Origin: Bacteroidota bacterium
Lineage (GTDB): Bacteria > Bacteroidota > Bacteroidia > Bacteroidales > ML635J-15
Length of the DNA: 49,403 bases
Direction of reading: 5' to 3'
Assembly (NCBI GenBank): GCA_029558535.1
Contig: JAKQEK010000290.1
Span: forward strand, 1 to 49,403
Under the pieces are notes generated by a model. The model ran no database searches. It saw nothing but the letters and a program-made list of their open reading frames with translations, and was not told the DNA's origin. Positions 37,735 to 46,074 of this stretch are shown in pieces. Position numbers and translations under genes: made by a program. Numbering within the stretch: position 1 is the stretch's first letter; the number at the start of each line of letters is the position of its first letter.

Positions 37735-38817
37735 TTAATTCCCATATCTCTCCTTATACATATTAGGAGTCATACCTGTAAGATTCTTGAATACCGTAAA
37801 AAATGCCGATTTGCTGTTAAAACCGCACTCGTAACCTATGGCTTCGATTGAGTAATTGTTTTTAGGATCGGAGAGTTGCTTTTTCACTTCTTCAATTCTG
37901 TATTCATTAATCAGTCTGAAAAAGTTTTTACCAAGTTCAACATTCAGAACTTCTGTTATGTTGTGTTTTGGTATTTGCAGCTTTTCGCTAAGTACAGACA
38001 TATTTAAATCAGGATTTAGATAGGCTTTTTCAGTTTCAATATATTTTAAGACAGCATTTTTAATTATAGTTTTACGTCTGTCAGTCAGTAATGAGTTTTG
38101 ATACTTTTGTTTTCTTGTTGGAATTTCAATTTCAGGATAAAATATTTTTTGTTGGCGAAGTCCATAGAAACCTAAAATGTATATTAATAGAAGTAATGCC
38201 GAATAATTGAAAATATATTGAGTGATTGTTGTTTCCGGCACACTTACAATAACTACACCTACCAAAATTGCAGCACCACAATATAAATTATAAAACACAA
38301 CCAGAAAAAGTATCCATTTCAAGTTTCGGTTACTTTCAATATTTGAAAACTCATTTTCCAGCTTTTTTCTGTGGTAAAATACCATCTTTGAGCTTAAAAA
38401 GTTATAAATAATCCACGAAATGATGGAGGCAATAGAGAAAGTAAACCTGAACCATTGGTTTGAGTCAGACACAAAAAAATTGTCCAGATTCAATTTTTCC
38501 TTTAAAATATAAACCATTGATTCAAATATCAGGAAAGGAGCAAGGTGAAGTAGATGTATATATTTAAGTTTAAATTCCGGTTTAGTTAAGGATTTTATAT
38601 ATAGAAAAAATGCCGGATTAAACAGTAAAAATGTTGATGACAACAATGGTGTATTCCAGAAATGTATATCAATCGCACAGGTTAAGAATTCAATTGCGAG
38701 CAAAAACAACCATGCCGACAGGATTTTATCCTGAATCTGGATGTTTTTTTTCGCTGCTATAAGTATTGCTGCAAAAATACTCTGCGAAAAACCTACCCAC
38801 ACAATGGTTTCCATCAT
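37735..38817 (-). CDS. membrane-embedded AraC-family regulator
   Basis: The 360-residue protein has a multi-helix membrane domain (about seven hydrophobic segments, residues 1-235) and a cytoplasmic AraC/XylS DNA-binding domain (about 260-358; MSVLSEKLQIPKHNITEVLN and IEAIGYECGFNSKSAFFTVFK, ending GMTPNMYKERYGN). This layout is common in Bacteroidota; the membrane part is thought to sense a ligand or envelope state. It is the first gene of an operon with a small barrel and a serine hydrolase, which are plausible targets. The ATG at 38817 was chosen; upstream codons start with TTG in a promoter box. Confidence 0.88.
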   Translation of the reverse strand: MMETIVWVGFSQSIFAAILIAAKKNIQIQDKILSAWLFLLAIEFLTCAIDIHFWNTPLLSSTFLLFNPAFFLYIKSLTKPEFKLKYIHLLHLAPFLIFESMVYILKEKLNLDNFFVSDSNQWFRFTFSIASIISWIIYNFLSSKMVFYHRKKLENEFSNIESNRNLKWILFLVVFYNLYCGAAILVGVVIVSVPETTITQYIFNYSALLLLIYILGFYGLRQQKIFYPEIEIPTRKQKYQNSLLTDRRKTIIKNAVLKYIETEKAYLNPDLNMSVLSEKLQIPKHNITEVLNVELGKNFFRLINEYRIEEVKKQLSDPKNNYSIEAIGYECGFNSKSAFFTVFKNLTGMTPNMYKERYGN

Positions 38818-38844
38818 TGAATAATAATTTTTATCAAAACTATG

Positions 38845-38852
38845 CAAATTTA
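38845..38852 (-). promoter_or_regulatory. candidate -7 box for the AraC operon
   Basis: The minus strand reads TAAATTTG, 27 nt before the AraC start at 38817. No good TTTG at -33. Confidence 0.35.
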
Positions 38853-38938
38853 ACGAATAAATACGAAAATTATTTTAATCATAAAACATAGGATGAATTT
38901 GTAAAAATTAAAAATTCACAAAAAAAAATCAATAAATA

Positions 38939-38970
38939 TTTGGTTCGTATTAATAAAACATATATCTTTG
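38939..38970 (+). promoter_or_regulatory. promoter of the TetR/ABC exporter operon
   Basis: TTTG (38939-38942), a 20-nt spacer and TATCTTTG (38963-38970) fit the Bacteroidota housekeeping promoter (TTTG-N19-21-TAnnTTTG) exactly. Transcription should start near 38977, leaving a leader of about 38 nt before the TetR ATG at 39015. Confidence 0.75.
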
Positions 38971-38988
38971 ACCAATTGGTTAAACCAA
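38971..38988. promoter_or_regulatory. palindromic TetR operator candidate
   Basis: Directly after the -7 box come two overlapping palindromes: ACCAATTGGT (38971-38980) and TTGGTT-A-AACCAA (38976-38988). Their position across the predicted transcription start fits an operator for repression by the TetR protein encoded just downstream. Confidence 0.6.
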
Positions 38989-39014
38989 ATAGATAAACTA
39001 AAAAGTTAAACTAT

Positions 39015-39632
39015 ATGGATAATATTGAAGAATTAAATGCTGAACAGAGAATAATTGAAGCCGCTGCGGATGTTTTTGAAGAAAGTGGTTTTGATGGTGC
39101 ACGTATGCAGCAAATAGCTGATAAGGCCGGAATTAACAAAGCTCTTTTGCATTATTATTTTCGCAGTAAAGATCTGTTGTTCGAAAAGGTTTTTTTAATA
39201 GTCGCCGAAAGGATATTTTCCGGGTTTATTAAGGCTTTTGAAGAAGATGGGACTATTTTTCAGAAAATAGAATTGTTTTTAACAAAGCATCAGGAGTTGT
39301 TATATAAGAACAGGCGTTTCCCGATATTTTTCTTTAATGAAATATCGCGTAATCCGACTTTAATGAAAAAACTTGTTGCAAAATTAGAATTCAACAATAG
39401 GTTCAAAAACTTGATCCTCCAGCTTGAGAATGAAAAAGAAGCAGGAATAATTCGTCAGGATGTGGATGTAAAACACCTTATGATTAATATTGTGTCACTA
39501 TCTGTTTTTCCATACATTGGAAGACCTGTAATAAAGGAAATTATGTCTGATTTTGGTTACAATTATGAGAAATTTCTTGAGGAAAGAAAGACTGTAGTTG
39601 CCAACTTTGTTATTAATTCAATAAAAGCCTGA
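39015..39632 (+). CDS. TetR-family regulator of the exporter operon
   Basis: The 205-residue protein has the TetR helix-turn-helix at about residues 11-58 (RIIEAAADVFEESGFDGARM, then IADKAGINKALLHYYFRSKD) and a helical ligand-binding C-terminal domain. It is the first gene of a seven-gene run, 1 nt before the TolC gene, and probably represses its own operon through the palindrome at 38971-38988 until a toxic ligand binds. In Escherichia coli the related YbhGFSR exporter is also controlled by a TetR protein (CecR), but orthology is not claimed. Confidence 0.93.
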   Translation: MDNIEELNAEQRIIEAAADVFEESGFDGARMQQIADKAGINKALLHYYFRSKDLLFEKVFLIVAERIFSGFIKAFEEDGTIFQKIELFLTKHQELLYKNRRFPIFFFNEISRNPTLMKKLVAKLEFNNRFKNLILQLENEKEAGIIRQDVDVKHLMINIVSLSVFPYIGRPVIKEIMSDFGYNYEKFLEERKTVVANFVINSIKA

Positions 39633-39633
39633 T

Positions 39634-40908
39634 ATGAAGAAGATTTTAATTTACATTATATTTTACCTGCCATTTGTGGTTGCAGCACAGCAATCTTTGA
39701 GGCTGGATACTTGTCTTATAATGGCTGAACGTAATTATCCATTGCTTAACAAAGCAGAACTGCTGCATCAAACCGAAGAATTGAATAACAAAATATCTTC
39801 GATATCGTATTATCCTTCTTTAAAATTAAATGCTCAGTTCAACTGGCAGACAGAGGTTACACATATTGATATTGATAATCCTATGTTTGCCGGGTTTTTT
39901 CCTGATATTAGCAAGGACCAGTATAAAATATTTGCAGAATTTAGTCAGACAATTTGGGACGGTGGATTAGTGTCGGCAAAAAAAGAACTTGAAAGGGCTG
40001 CTGTTATTGCAGGCTTAAGTCAGATTGAAGCTGAGATATTTGCACACAAGGAGAAACTCGTAAGTATTTATTTTGGCGCATTGTCAATGCAAAAGCAATT
40101 GGAGATACTTGAAATGAAAAGTGATCAGCTTCAAAATGTTATCAGTGATCTTGTTGTTGCAAAGTCAAATAATATTGTAATGCAGTCACAGATAGATGTT
40201 TTGTTAGCCGAAAAAATGATTCTAGAACAGAATATTACTGAGCTTGAATACGAAATAGTCTATTTTGTGAAATTATTGTCGGTATATTGCGGAACTGAAT
40301 TCGATCGGAATATAACTTTTTTAACTCCCACGCCGGAAATCACTCCGGGTAAAGAAGTACGGCGTCCGGAACTATCATATTTTGAATCTCAGAAACAACA
40401 AATAATGGCTGGGCAAAGCATAATATATACATCACGAATGCCAAAAGTTTTTGCTTTTGCACAGGCGGGATATGGTCGCCCTGGTTTAAATATGCTTAGT
40501 AATGATTTTGAGCCTTTTGCAATTGTTGGTGCAAAGTTGGTCTGGACACCATGGGAATGGAATAAATCAAAATATGAAATTCAGTTGCTTGAGGTTAAGT
40601 CTTTACTCATTGAAAATGCTCAGGACAATTATATGTTGCATCAAAATGCTCTTCTAGAGGCTCAATTACAGAAAATAGAAAAAATAAAAAGATTATCTGA
40701 AAATGATCAGGAATTGCTGGAATTAAGAGAGAGCATAACAAAGGCATATTTAATTCAGATGAACGAAGGTGTATTAAAATCGTCGGATTACTTAAATGCT
40801 TTAAACGATGAAAATGCACAGAGACTTACTATTGAATTACACCAATTAATGATGGCAGAAGCTGTGGTTAAATACAATCTAATAAAGGGTGAAATATATG
40901 GAGAATAA
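39634..40908 (+). CDS. TolC-family outer-membrane channel
   Basis: The 424-residue protein has a signal peptide ending in VAAQ (about 1-18) and the long coiled helices typical of TolC proteins, with LRLDTCLIMAERNYPLLNKAE near the start and EFSQTIWDGG in the first strand region. Trimeric TolC forms the outer-membrane barrel and periplasmic tunnel of tripartite exporters. The operon also encodes its adaptor, ATPases and permeases, so this is a dedicated channel. It follows the TetR gene by 1 nt. Confidence 0.92.
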   Translation: MKKILIYIIFYLPFVVAAQQSLRLDTCLIMAERNYPLLNKAELLHQTEELNNKISSISYYPSLKLNAQFNWQTEVTHIDIDNPMFAGFFPDISKDQYKIFAEFSQTIWDGGLVSAKKELERAAVIAGLSQIEAEIFAHKEKLVSIYFGALSMQKQLEILEMKSDQLQNVISDLVVAKSNNIVMQSQIDVLLAEKMILEQNITELEYEIVYFVKLLSVYCGTEFDRNITFLTPTPEITPGKEVRRPELSYFESQKQQIMAGQSIIYTSRMPKVFAFAQAGYGRPGLNMLSNDFEPFAIVGAKLVWTPWEWNKSKYEIQLLEVKSLLIENAQDNYMLHQNALLEAQLQKIEKIKRLSENDQELLELRESITKAYLIQMNEGVLKSSDYLNALNDENAQRLTIELHQLMMAEAVVKYNLIKGEIYGE

Positions 40909-40936
40909 TGATGTTAATTACAAAATATATAAAGCT

Positions 40937-41824
40937 ATGAAAGAGAATATTTTGATTGTGATAGTTTTACTTAGCATGATGGTGTTTTCATGCAATAGAA
41001 ATTCCGATAAAGCAGACGCTTATGGAAATTTTGAAGCTGACGAAACCTTGATTTCTGATGAAGTAAATGGAAAACTACTTGAATTTAATATTAACGAAGG
41101 CGATGAACTGACAAGTGGAGATTTAGTCGGAATAGTTGATACTGTTCAGTTGTATTATCAGAAAAAGCAATTGATGTCGAAAAAAGCTGCAATTGAGACT
41201 AATTTTAGCAATATTGTGTCACAGGTTGCAGTAATAGACGAACAGATAAAAACTCTGGAAAAAGAAAGAGCAAGAGTTGAGAAATTATTGCAATCACAGG
41301 TAGCAACACAAAAACAACTTGATGATATTGTAGGACAAATAAACATTTTGGAAAAGCAAAAAGCTAGTGTAAAATCTCAAAATGCGTCACTGTTTGCAGA
41401 GATAGAAGCAGTAAATTCGAGTATAGCACAAGTTGATGACCAGATAAAGCGTGCATATATAGTTAATCCGGTCAATGGAATTGTATTGGATAAATATGTT
41501 CAGCAGTTCGAGTTGGTAAATGCAGGTAAACCACTTTACAAAATTGCGGATATGAACGAAATTATTTTGAGGGCTTATGTCAGTGGAGATCAGCTTGATG
41601 AAATAAAAATCGGTCAGAAAGTGCAGATAGAAATTGATAAATCTGCAAATGAAAATCACGTATATGAGGGAACAGTAACATGGATATCTTCGGAAGCAGA
41701 ATTTACACCTAAAATTATTCAAACGAAAAAGGAGAGGGTTAGTTTGGTTTATGCAGTAAAAATTCGGGTTGTCAATGATGGCAAAATAAAAATTGGAATG
41801 CCAGGGGAAGTCTATTTCAACTAA
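40937..41824 (+). CDS. HlyD/MFP-type adaptor lipoprotein
   Basis: The 295-residue adaptor links the ABC permeases with TolC. It starts with a lipoprotein signal (lipobox VFSC, Cys19), then the first half of a lipoyl domain (GKLLEFNINEGDEL), a coiled-coil hairpin (about 75-160) and the second lipoyl half with the beta-barrel domain (AYIVNPVNGIVLDKYVQQFE, GQKVQIEID). The ATG at 40937 was chosen because it gives the lipoprotein signal directly. ATGs at 40889 and 40898 overlap the TolC gene and remain possible. It resembles YbhG. The ATPase gene follows after 14 nt. Confidence 0.9.
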   Translation: MKENILIVIVLLSMMVFSCNRNSDKADAYGNFEADETLISDEVNGKLLEFNINEGDELTSGDLVGIVDTVQLYYQKKQLMSKKAAIETNFSNIVSQVAVIDEQIKTLEKERARVEKLLQSQVATQKQLDDIVGQINILEKQKASVKSQNASLFAEIEAVNSSIAQVDDQIKRAYIVNPVNGIVLDKYVQQFELVNAGKPLYKIADMNEIILRAYVSGDQLDEIKIGQKVQIEIDKSANENHVYEGTVTWISSEAEFTPKIIQTKKERVSLVYAVKIRVVNDGKIKIGMPGEVYFN

Positions 41825-41838
41825 ACTAATTAGTACTA

Positions 41839-42759
41839 ATGGCAGAAATAGAAATAAATAATTTATATAAGAGCTATGGAGATGTCAAAGCTTTGGACAA
41901 TGTTTGCCTGAGCGTTGAGAAAAATGGTTTTTGTGGGTTGATAGGACCTGATGGAGCCGGAAAAACGACACTGATGCGAGTTATTACGAGTCTGCTTGTA
42001 CCTGATAGTGGAGAAATTAGTATCGGAGGGCTTGACCCTATAAAAGAATATAAAAAGTTAAGACTTAAATTAGGTTATATGCCGGGAAAGTTTTCATTGT
42101 ATCAGGACCTGAGTGTTGAAGAAAATTTGAGATTCTTTGCAGGAGTATTTGGTACAAGCATAAAAGAAAACTATCATTTGATAAAGAATATTTATTCTCA
42201 TATTGAGCCATTCAAAAATCGTAGAGCAGGCAAATTGTCAGGTGGTATGAAACAAAAACTTGCTCTGTCGTGTGCACTAATTCATAAACCCGAAATACTT
42301 ATTCTTGACGAGCCCACAACCGGAGTTGATGCGGTTTCGAGGCGAGAGTTCTGGGAAATGCTAGGCGAAATAAGAAATTACGGTATAACAATTTTAGTGT
42401 CAACTCCATATATGGAAGAAGCTGTTTTGTGTGACCAAGTGTCGCTGTTGTTTGACGGTAAAGTTGTCGAATCAGGAACTCCAAAGCAAATTGTCGAAAG
42501 ATTTTCTTCAACAATTTTTGCGGTTAAAACAGTTAATATCCCGGCTTCATTAAAAGTCCTGAGAAATATGGAGGACGCTAAATCTGTAAATAGCTTTGGA
42601 CAAAATATACACGTTGTTTTTAACGATGGAAACCATTCTGTTGAACAAATTACAAATTATTTGATAAAAAATAATATTACAGATGCCAAAGTCAGTATTA
42701 TCAATGCCGGAATTGAAGACTGCTTTATTGATTATATCATTAGACAAAACAAAAATTAA
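41839..42759 (+). CDS. ABC exporter ATP-binding protein 1 (YbhF N-half type)
   Basis: This 306-residue ABC ATPase has Walker A GPDGAGKTT (36-44), signature LSGGM (133-137) and Walker B LILDEP (154-159). Two residues that are normally conserved are missing: the Q-loop Gln (Gly83 in YMPGKF) and the H-loop His (Pro190 in VSTPYMEEA). An extra C-terminal domain of about 90 residues follows. It corresponds to the first half of the fused YbhF. Its stop codon overlaps the start of the second ATPase by 1 nt (TAATG), so the two are made together and probably form a heterodimer. Confidence 0.92.
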   Translation: MAEIEINNLYKSYGDVKALDNVCLSVEKNGFCGLIGPDGAGKTTLMRVITSLLVPDSGEISIGGLDPIKEYKKLRLKLGYMPGKFSLYQDLSVEENLRFFAGVFGTSIKENYHLIKNIYSHIEPFKNRRAGKLSGGMKQKLALSCALIHKPEILILDEPTTGVDAVSRREFWEMLGEIRNYGITILVSTPYMEEAVLCDQVSLLFDGKVVESGTPKQIVERFSSTIFAVKTVNIPASLKVLRNMEDAKSVNSFGQNIHVVFNDGNHSVEQITNYLIKNNITDAKVSIINAGIEDCFIDYIIRQNKN

Positions 42760-43490
42760 TGTACAGGGAAAACATCATAGAAGTTGAAAATTTGGTGAAG
42801 AAATTTGGTGACTTTACCGCTAATGATAATCTATGTTTTGAGGTTAAAAAGTCGGAAATTTTCGGATTTCTTGGGGCAAACGGAGCCGGAAAAACAACTG
42901 CAATAAAAATTTTGTGTGGACTACTATTTCCAACTTCTGGTAAGGTAATGGTCGCAGGTTATGATGTCTATAAGAAACGACACGAAATACGTAAAAATAT
43001 TGGTTATATGAGTCAGGGATTCTCACTGTACGAAGATTTGACAGTTAAGGAGAATATTGAGTTTTATGCCGGAATTTATGGTTTAAAGAGGAGTGAAATA
43101 AAAACACGCTTTGAGGATTTGGTACAAAAGCTTGGCATTGATGAATTGAAAAATAAATTTGTCAGAGACTTACCTTTGGGATGGAAACAAAAAATTGCAT
43201 TTTCTGTAGCAATTTTTCATAAACCTCAAATAGTTTTTCTTGATGAGCCAACTAGCGGAGTTGATCCAATAACAAGACGTCAGTTTTGGGATTTGATTTA
43301 TGAAGCAGTTGAATCTGGTATAACAGTTTTTGTTACAACTCATTATCTTGATGAAGCTGAATATTGCGACAGAGTTTGTATTATGGCTGAGGGTAGGATA
43401 GATGCAATTGGTACACCGGATGAGTTAAAAGCAAGATTTCAATCAAAAAATATGGATGAAGTATTTGTTAAAATAGCAAGAGGAAAATAG
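42759..43490 (+). CDS. ABC exporter ATP-binding protein 2 (YbhF C-half type)
   Basis: The 243-residue ABC ATPase has Walker A GANGAGKTT (39-47), Q-loop Gln86, Walker B FLDEP (Asp162/Glu163) and H-loop His195 (VTTHYLDEAE), all intact. Its signature, however, is LPLGW (138-142) instead of LSGGQ. This is complementary to ATPase 1, which keeps the signature but lacks the Q- and H-loop residues. The pair should therefore form one working and one degenerate ATP site. It matches the second half of YbhF. Confidence 0.92.
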   Translation: MYRENIIEVENLVKKFGDFTANDNLCFEVKKSEIFGFLGANGAGKTTAIKILCGLLFPTSGKVMVAGYDVYKKRHEIRKNIGYMSQGFSLYEDLTVKENIEFYAGIYGLKRSEIKTRFEDLVQKLGIDELKNKFVRDLPLGWKQKIAFSVAIFHKPQIVFLDEPTSGVDPITRRQFWDLIYEAVESGITVFVTTHYLDEAEYCDRVCIMAEGRIDAIGTPDELKARFQSKNMDEVFVKIARGK

Positions 43491-43527
43491 AATAAATTAT
43501 GGCAATAAATTTTGTAATAACAATAAA

Positions 43528-44631
43528 ATGAAACGATTTTCAGGATTCCTTCTGAAGGAGTTTTTACATATTATACGCGACACCCGGACGATGTTAATAT
43601 TGTTCCTGATACCCATATTTCAAATTCTGATTTTTGGTTATGTTATCAAAAACGAAGTTAAGGATGCCAAAATTGGTATTATTGATATGTCACACGATAA
43701 TGTTACAGAAGAGATTACAGCCAGACTTGATGCGGCGGTTGATTTTAACGTTGTGAGGGAATATCGTAACTATGAAGAAGCAGAATCCGGTTTTAGAGCA
43801 AATGAAATCAAAGCTGTTGTGGTTTTTGCTGACAATTTTGCTAATGATCTTGGGAAATATCGTTCGGCAGATGTTCAAATACTTTTGGACGCTTCAGATC
43901 CGAATCTTGCAAATCTTATAAATAGTTATATCTCTGTTATTTTAAATAAATATAGTCATGAGAAAATTCAAACCGGAACTCCGGCTCTTGTAAGTACTGA
44001 ACCCAGAATGTGGTTTAATGAAAACCTTCACAGCGCTTATATGTTTGTCCCGGGAACTATGGCACTGATATTAATGCTGATAACTGCTCTTATGAGTTCT
44101 ATTTCGATAGCAAGGGAAAAAGAAAACGGTACTATGGAAATCTTGCTTGTGTCACCATTGAAACCTATTCAGATAATTCTTGGTAAATTAACACCATATG
44201 CTGTTTTATCAATAGTTAATGTCATAAGTATTCTTGTTATCGGCAATGTAGTTTTTGGAGTTCCTGTCAATGGAAGTTGGGTGCTGTTGTTGTTATCAAG
44301 TTTTCTTTTTATTCTGCTCGCTTTGAGTCTTGGTTTGCTGGTTTCAACTGTGGTAAAAACTCAGCAGACGGCAATGTTTATATCTATTTTAGGATTAATG
44401 TTGCCAACAATGTTGTTGTCGGGTTTTATTTTTCCGATTGAAAATATGCCTGTAATTCTTCAATATTTGAGTTATATTGTTCCTGCAAAATACTTTTTGA
44501 TAATAATTAAAAGCATTATGCTTAAGGGATTAGGGCTTGATTATATAATAAACGAAGTGTTGATTTTAATAAGTATTACAGTCGGATTAATTGCGTTAAG
44601 TGTGTTAAAATTTAAAACACGATTGGAATAG
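43528..44631 (+). CDS. ABC-2 type permease 1 (YbhS/YbhR-like)
   Basis: The 367-residue permease has one N-terminal helix (about 20-42), a large extracytoplasmic domain (about 45-170) and five C-terminal helices (about 175-360), the ABC-2 exporter layout. IAREKENGTMEILLVSPLKPIQIILGKL in the cytoplasmic coupling region is typical and is where the ATPases dock. It starts 37 nt after ATPase 2 and is followed 1 nt later by a second, paralogous permease, giving a heterodimeric pore. Confidence 0.92.
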   Translation: MKRFSGFLLKEFLHIIRDTRTMLILFLIPIFQILIFGYVIKNEVKDAKIGIIDMSHDNVTEEITARLDAAVDFNVVREYRNYEEAESGFRANEIKAVVVFADNFANDLGKYRSADVQILLDASDPNLANLINSYISVILNKYSHEKIQTGTPALVSTEPRMWFNENLHSAYMFVPGTMALILMLITALMSSISIAREKENGTMEILLVSPLKPIQIILGKLTPYAVLSIVNVISILVIGNVVFGVPVNGSWVLLLLSSFLFILLALSLGLLVSTVVKTQQTAMFISILGLMLPTMLLSGFIFPIENMPVILQYLSYIVPAKYFLIIIKSIMLKGLGLDYIINEVLILISITVGLIALSVLKFKTRLE

Positions 44632-44632
44632 T

Positions 44633-45751
44633 ATGAGGACAGTATTGATTATATTAAGGAAAGAATTTAAACAGATATTTCGGGACAGGATGATGATTCC
44701 GATAATCTTTTTTATGCCTTTTGTACAGACGCTTATTCTTGTTTATGCCGCTACATTGGAATTGAAAAACACTAATATAACTATTGTTGATATTGACCAT
44801 TCCGATTTTTCAAGACATCTTATAGCTAAATTTAATGCCTCTCCATTCTTTAAAGTAAATTATCAGGAGTATAATTATTCACTTATTGAAGATGATATTT
44901 TAAAAGATGAAACCAAATCGGTATTAATTATACCAGCTAATTTTGAAAAAGATATCAGGAGCGGTGCCCCTGTAAATCTGCAAATGAATATTAATGCAAT
45001 AGACGGTCAAAGTGCCGGACTAATAAATATATATGTTAATCAGATTTTATCAGGTTTTATAAAAGAGGAGCTGGTTGAAAAAACCGCAATAAATCCAGGT
45101 TTATTGCCTGCTAGTATAAATGTAAAGTCGCGATATTGGTATAACGAAGAATTGAATTTTAAACATTTCATGCTTCCGGGGATTTTGGTTATTTTAATAA
45201 GTATGATAAGTATTTTTCTAACATCGCTTAATTTGGTTAAGGAAAAAGAAAGAGGTACTATTGAGCAGATAAATGTTACTCCGATACACAAATGGCAGTT
45301 TCTTATTGGTAAAATGTTACCTTTTATGATAATTGGAATATTTGAGTTGACTTTGGGTTTAAGTATAGGTATGTTACTGTTTAATTTGCCATTTGCAGGT
45401 TCGGTATTGACCTTATTTGTTTTTACTCTTATATATTTATTTGCCGGAATAGGAATGGGTTTGCTAATTTCAGATTTCGCAGCAACCCAACAACAGGCAA
45501 TGTTTACAATATTTTTCTTTTTTCTGATAATAATTCTAATGAGTGGGATTTTTACATCTGTTGAAAGTATGCCCGATTGGGCACAGTCGGTAAATAAGGT
45601 TAATCCTGTATATTATTTCATGAGGATACTACGTTCGGTTATTTTAAAAGGCTCGACAATTTCCGATTTGCTTAATGAGTTTATTGCATTGATAATATTT
45701 GGAATTACAGTAATGTCGTTTGCTGTGTGGAGATACAGGAAGACGGTTTAA
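44633..45751 (+). CDS. ABC-2 type permease 2 (YbhR/YbhS-like)
   Basis: The 372-residue second permease has the same plan as its neighbour: one helix near the N terminus (about 20-40), an extracytoplasmic domain, then five helices, with VKEKERGTIEQINVTPIHKWQFLIGKML as the coupling segment. It begins 1 nt after the stop of permease 1 and ends the operon. Homologous pairs in other bacteria export drugs, cations or other toxic compounds; the substrate here is unknown. Confidence 0.92.
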   Translation: MRTVLIILRKEFKQIFRDRMMIPIIFFMPFVQTLILVYAATLELKNTNITIVDIDHSDFSRHLIAKFNASPFFKVNYQEYNYSLIEDDILKDETKSVLIIPANFEKDIRSGAPVNLQMNINAIDGQSAGLINIYVNQILSGFIKEELVEKTAINPGLLPASINVKSRYWYNEELNFKHFMLPGILVILISMISIFLTSLNLVKEKERGTIEQINVTPIHKWQFLIGKMLPFMIIGIFELTLGLSIGMLLFNLPFAGSVLTLFVFTLIYLFAGIGMGLLISDFAATQQQAMFTIFFFFLIIILMSGIFTSVESMPDWAQSVNKVNPVYYFMRILRSVILKGSTISDLLNEFIALIIFGITVMSFAVWRYRKTV

Positions 45752-45805
45752 TTTAAATCATCTTAAGAATTTTGGTTTTGAATTGTATTTTTAGATTATA
45801 TCATG

Positions 45806-45876
45806 GGGGTTTTGTCATGATTTTTGCCACCTCGACCTTGCTCGGTGACCTGGCAAAAATACACGCCAAAACCCGG
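45806..45876. repeat. imperfect inverted repeat after the exporter operon
   Basis: The arms atttttgcca (45820-45829) and tggcaaaaat (45851-45860) are perfect. They extend outward imperfectly through gggttttg on the left and its complement caaaaccc on the right (to 45876). It lies 55 nt after permease 2 and may stop transcription. A stretch of A-rich filler follows to 45920. Confidence 0.6.
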
Positions 45877-45931
45877 TAAAAATTCCAAAAAACAAAAAAC
45901 AAATTCCAAAATCCTATAATGTAAAGCAACG

Positions 45932-45997
45932 GCAATTATGTAGGGTTGATTCATGGTTCGACACCGCTCACCAAACATGAATCAACCCTACAATTGC
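45932..45997. repeat. 16-bp perfect palindrome with 20-nt loop
   Basis: The arms gtagggttgattcatg (45940-45955) and catgaatcaaccctac (45976-45991) are perfect. A few more pairs (gcaatt with aattgc) follow after a 2-nt bulge. It has no coding role and no T tract. The look is that of a dispersed palindromic element. The 323 bp between 45751 and 46075 hold no gene. Confidence 0.75.
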
Positions 45998-46034
45998 ACG
46001 TTGTGAAAGATTTTCAAATATTTTTTTTTCGCTA

Positions 46035-46055
46035 CCGCAAGACTATGTCTTGTGG
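46035..46055. repeat. short hairpin shared with 49131-49151
   Basis: The arms ccgcaagac (46035-46043) and gtcttgtgg (46047-46055) form a 9-pair hairpin with one G-T pair, 20 nt beyond the stop of the gene at 46075. The same hairpin stands at 49131-49151. Confidence 0.6.
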
Positions 46056-46074
46056 TTTTGCAAAATCACTTACA

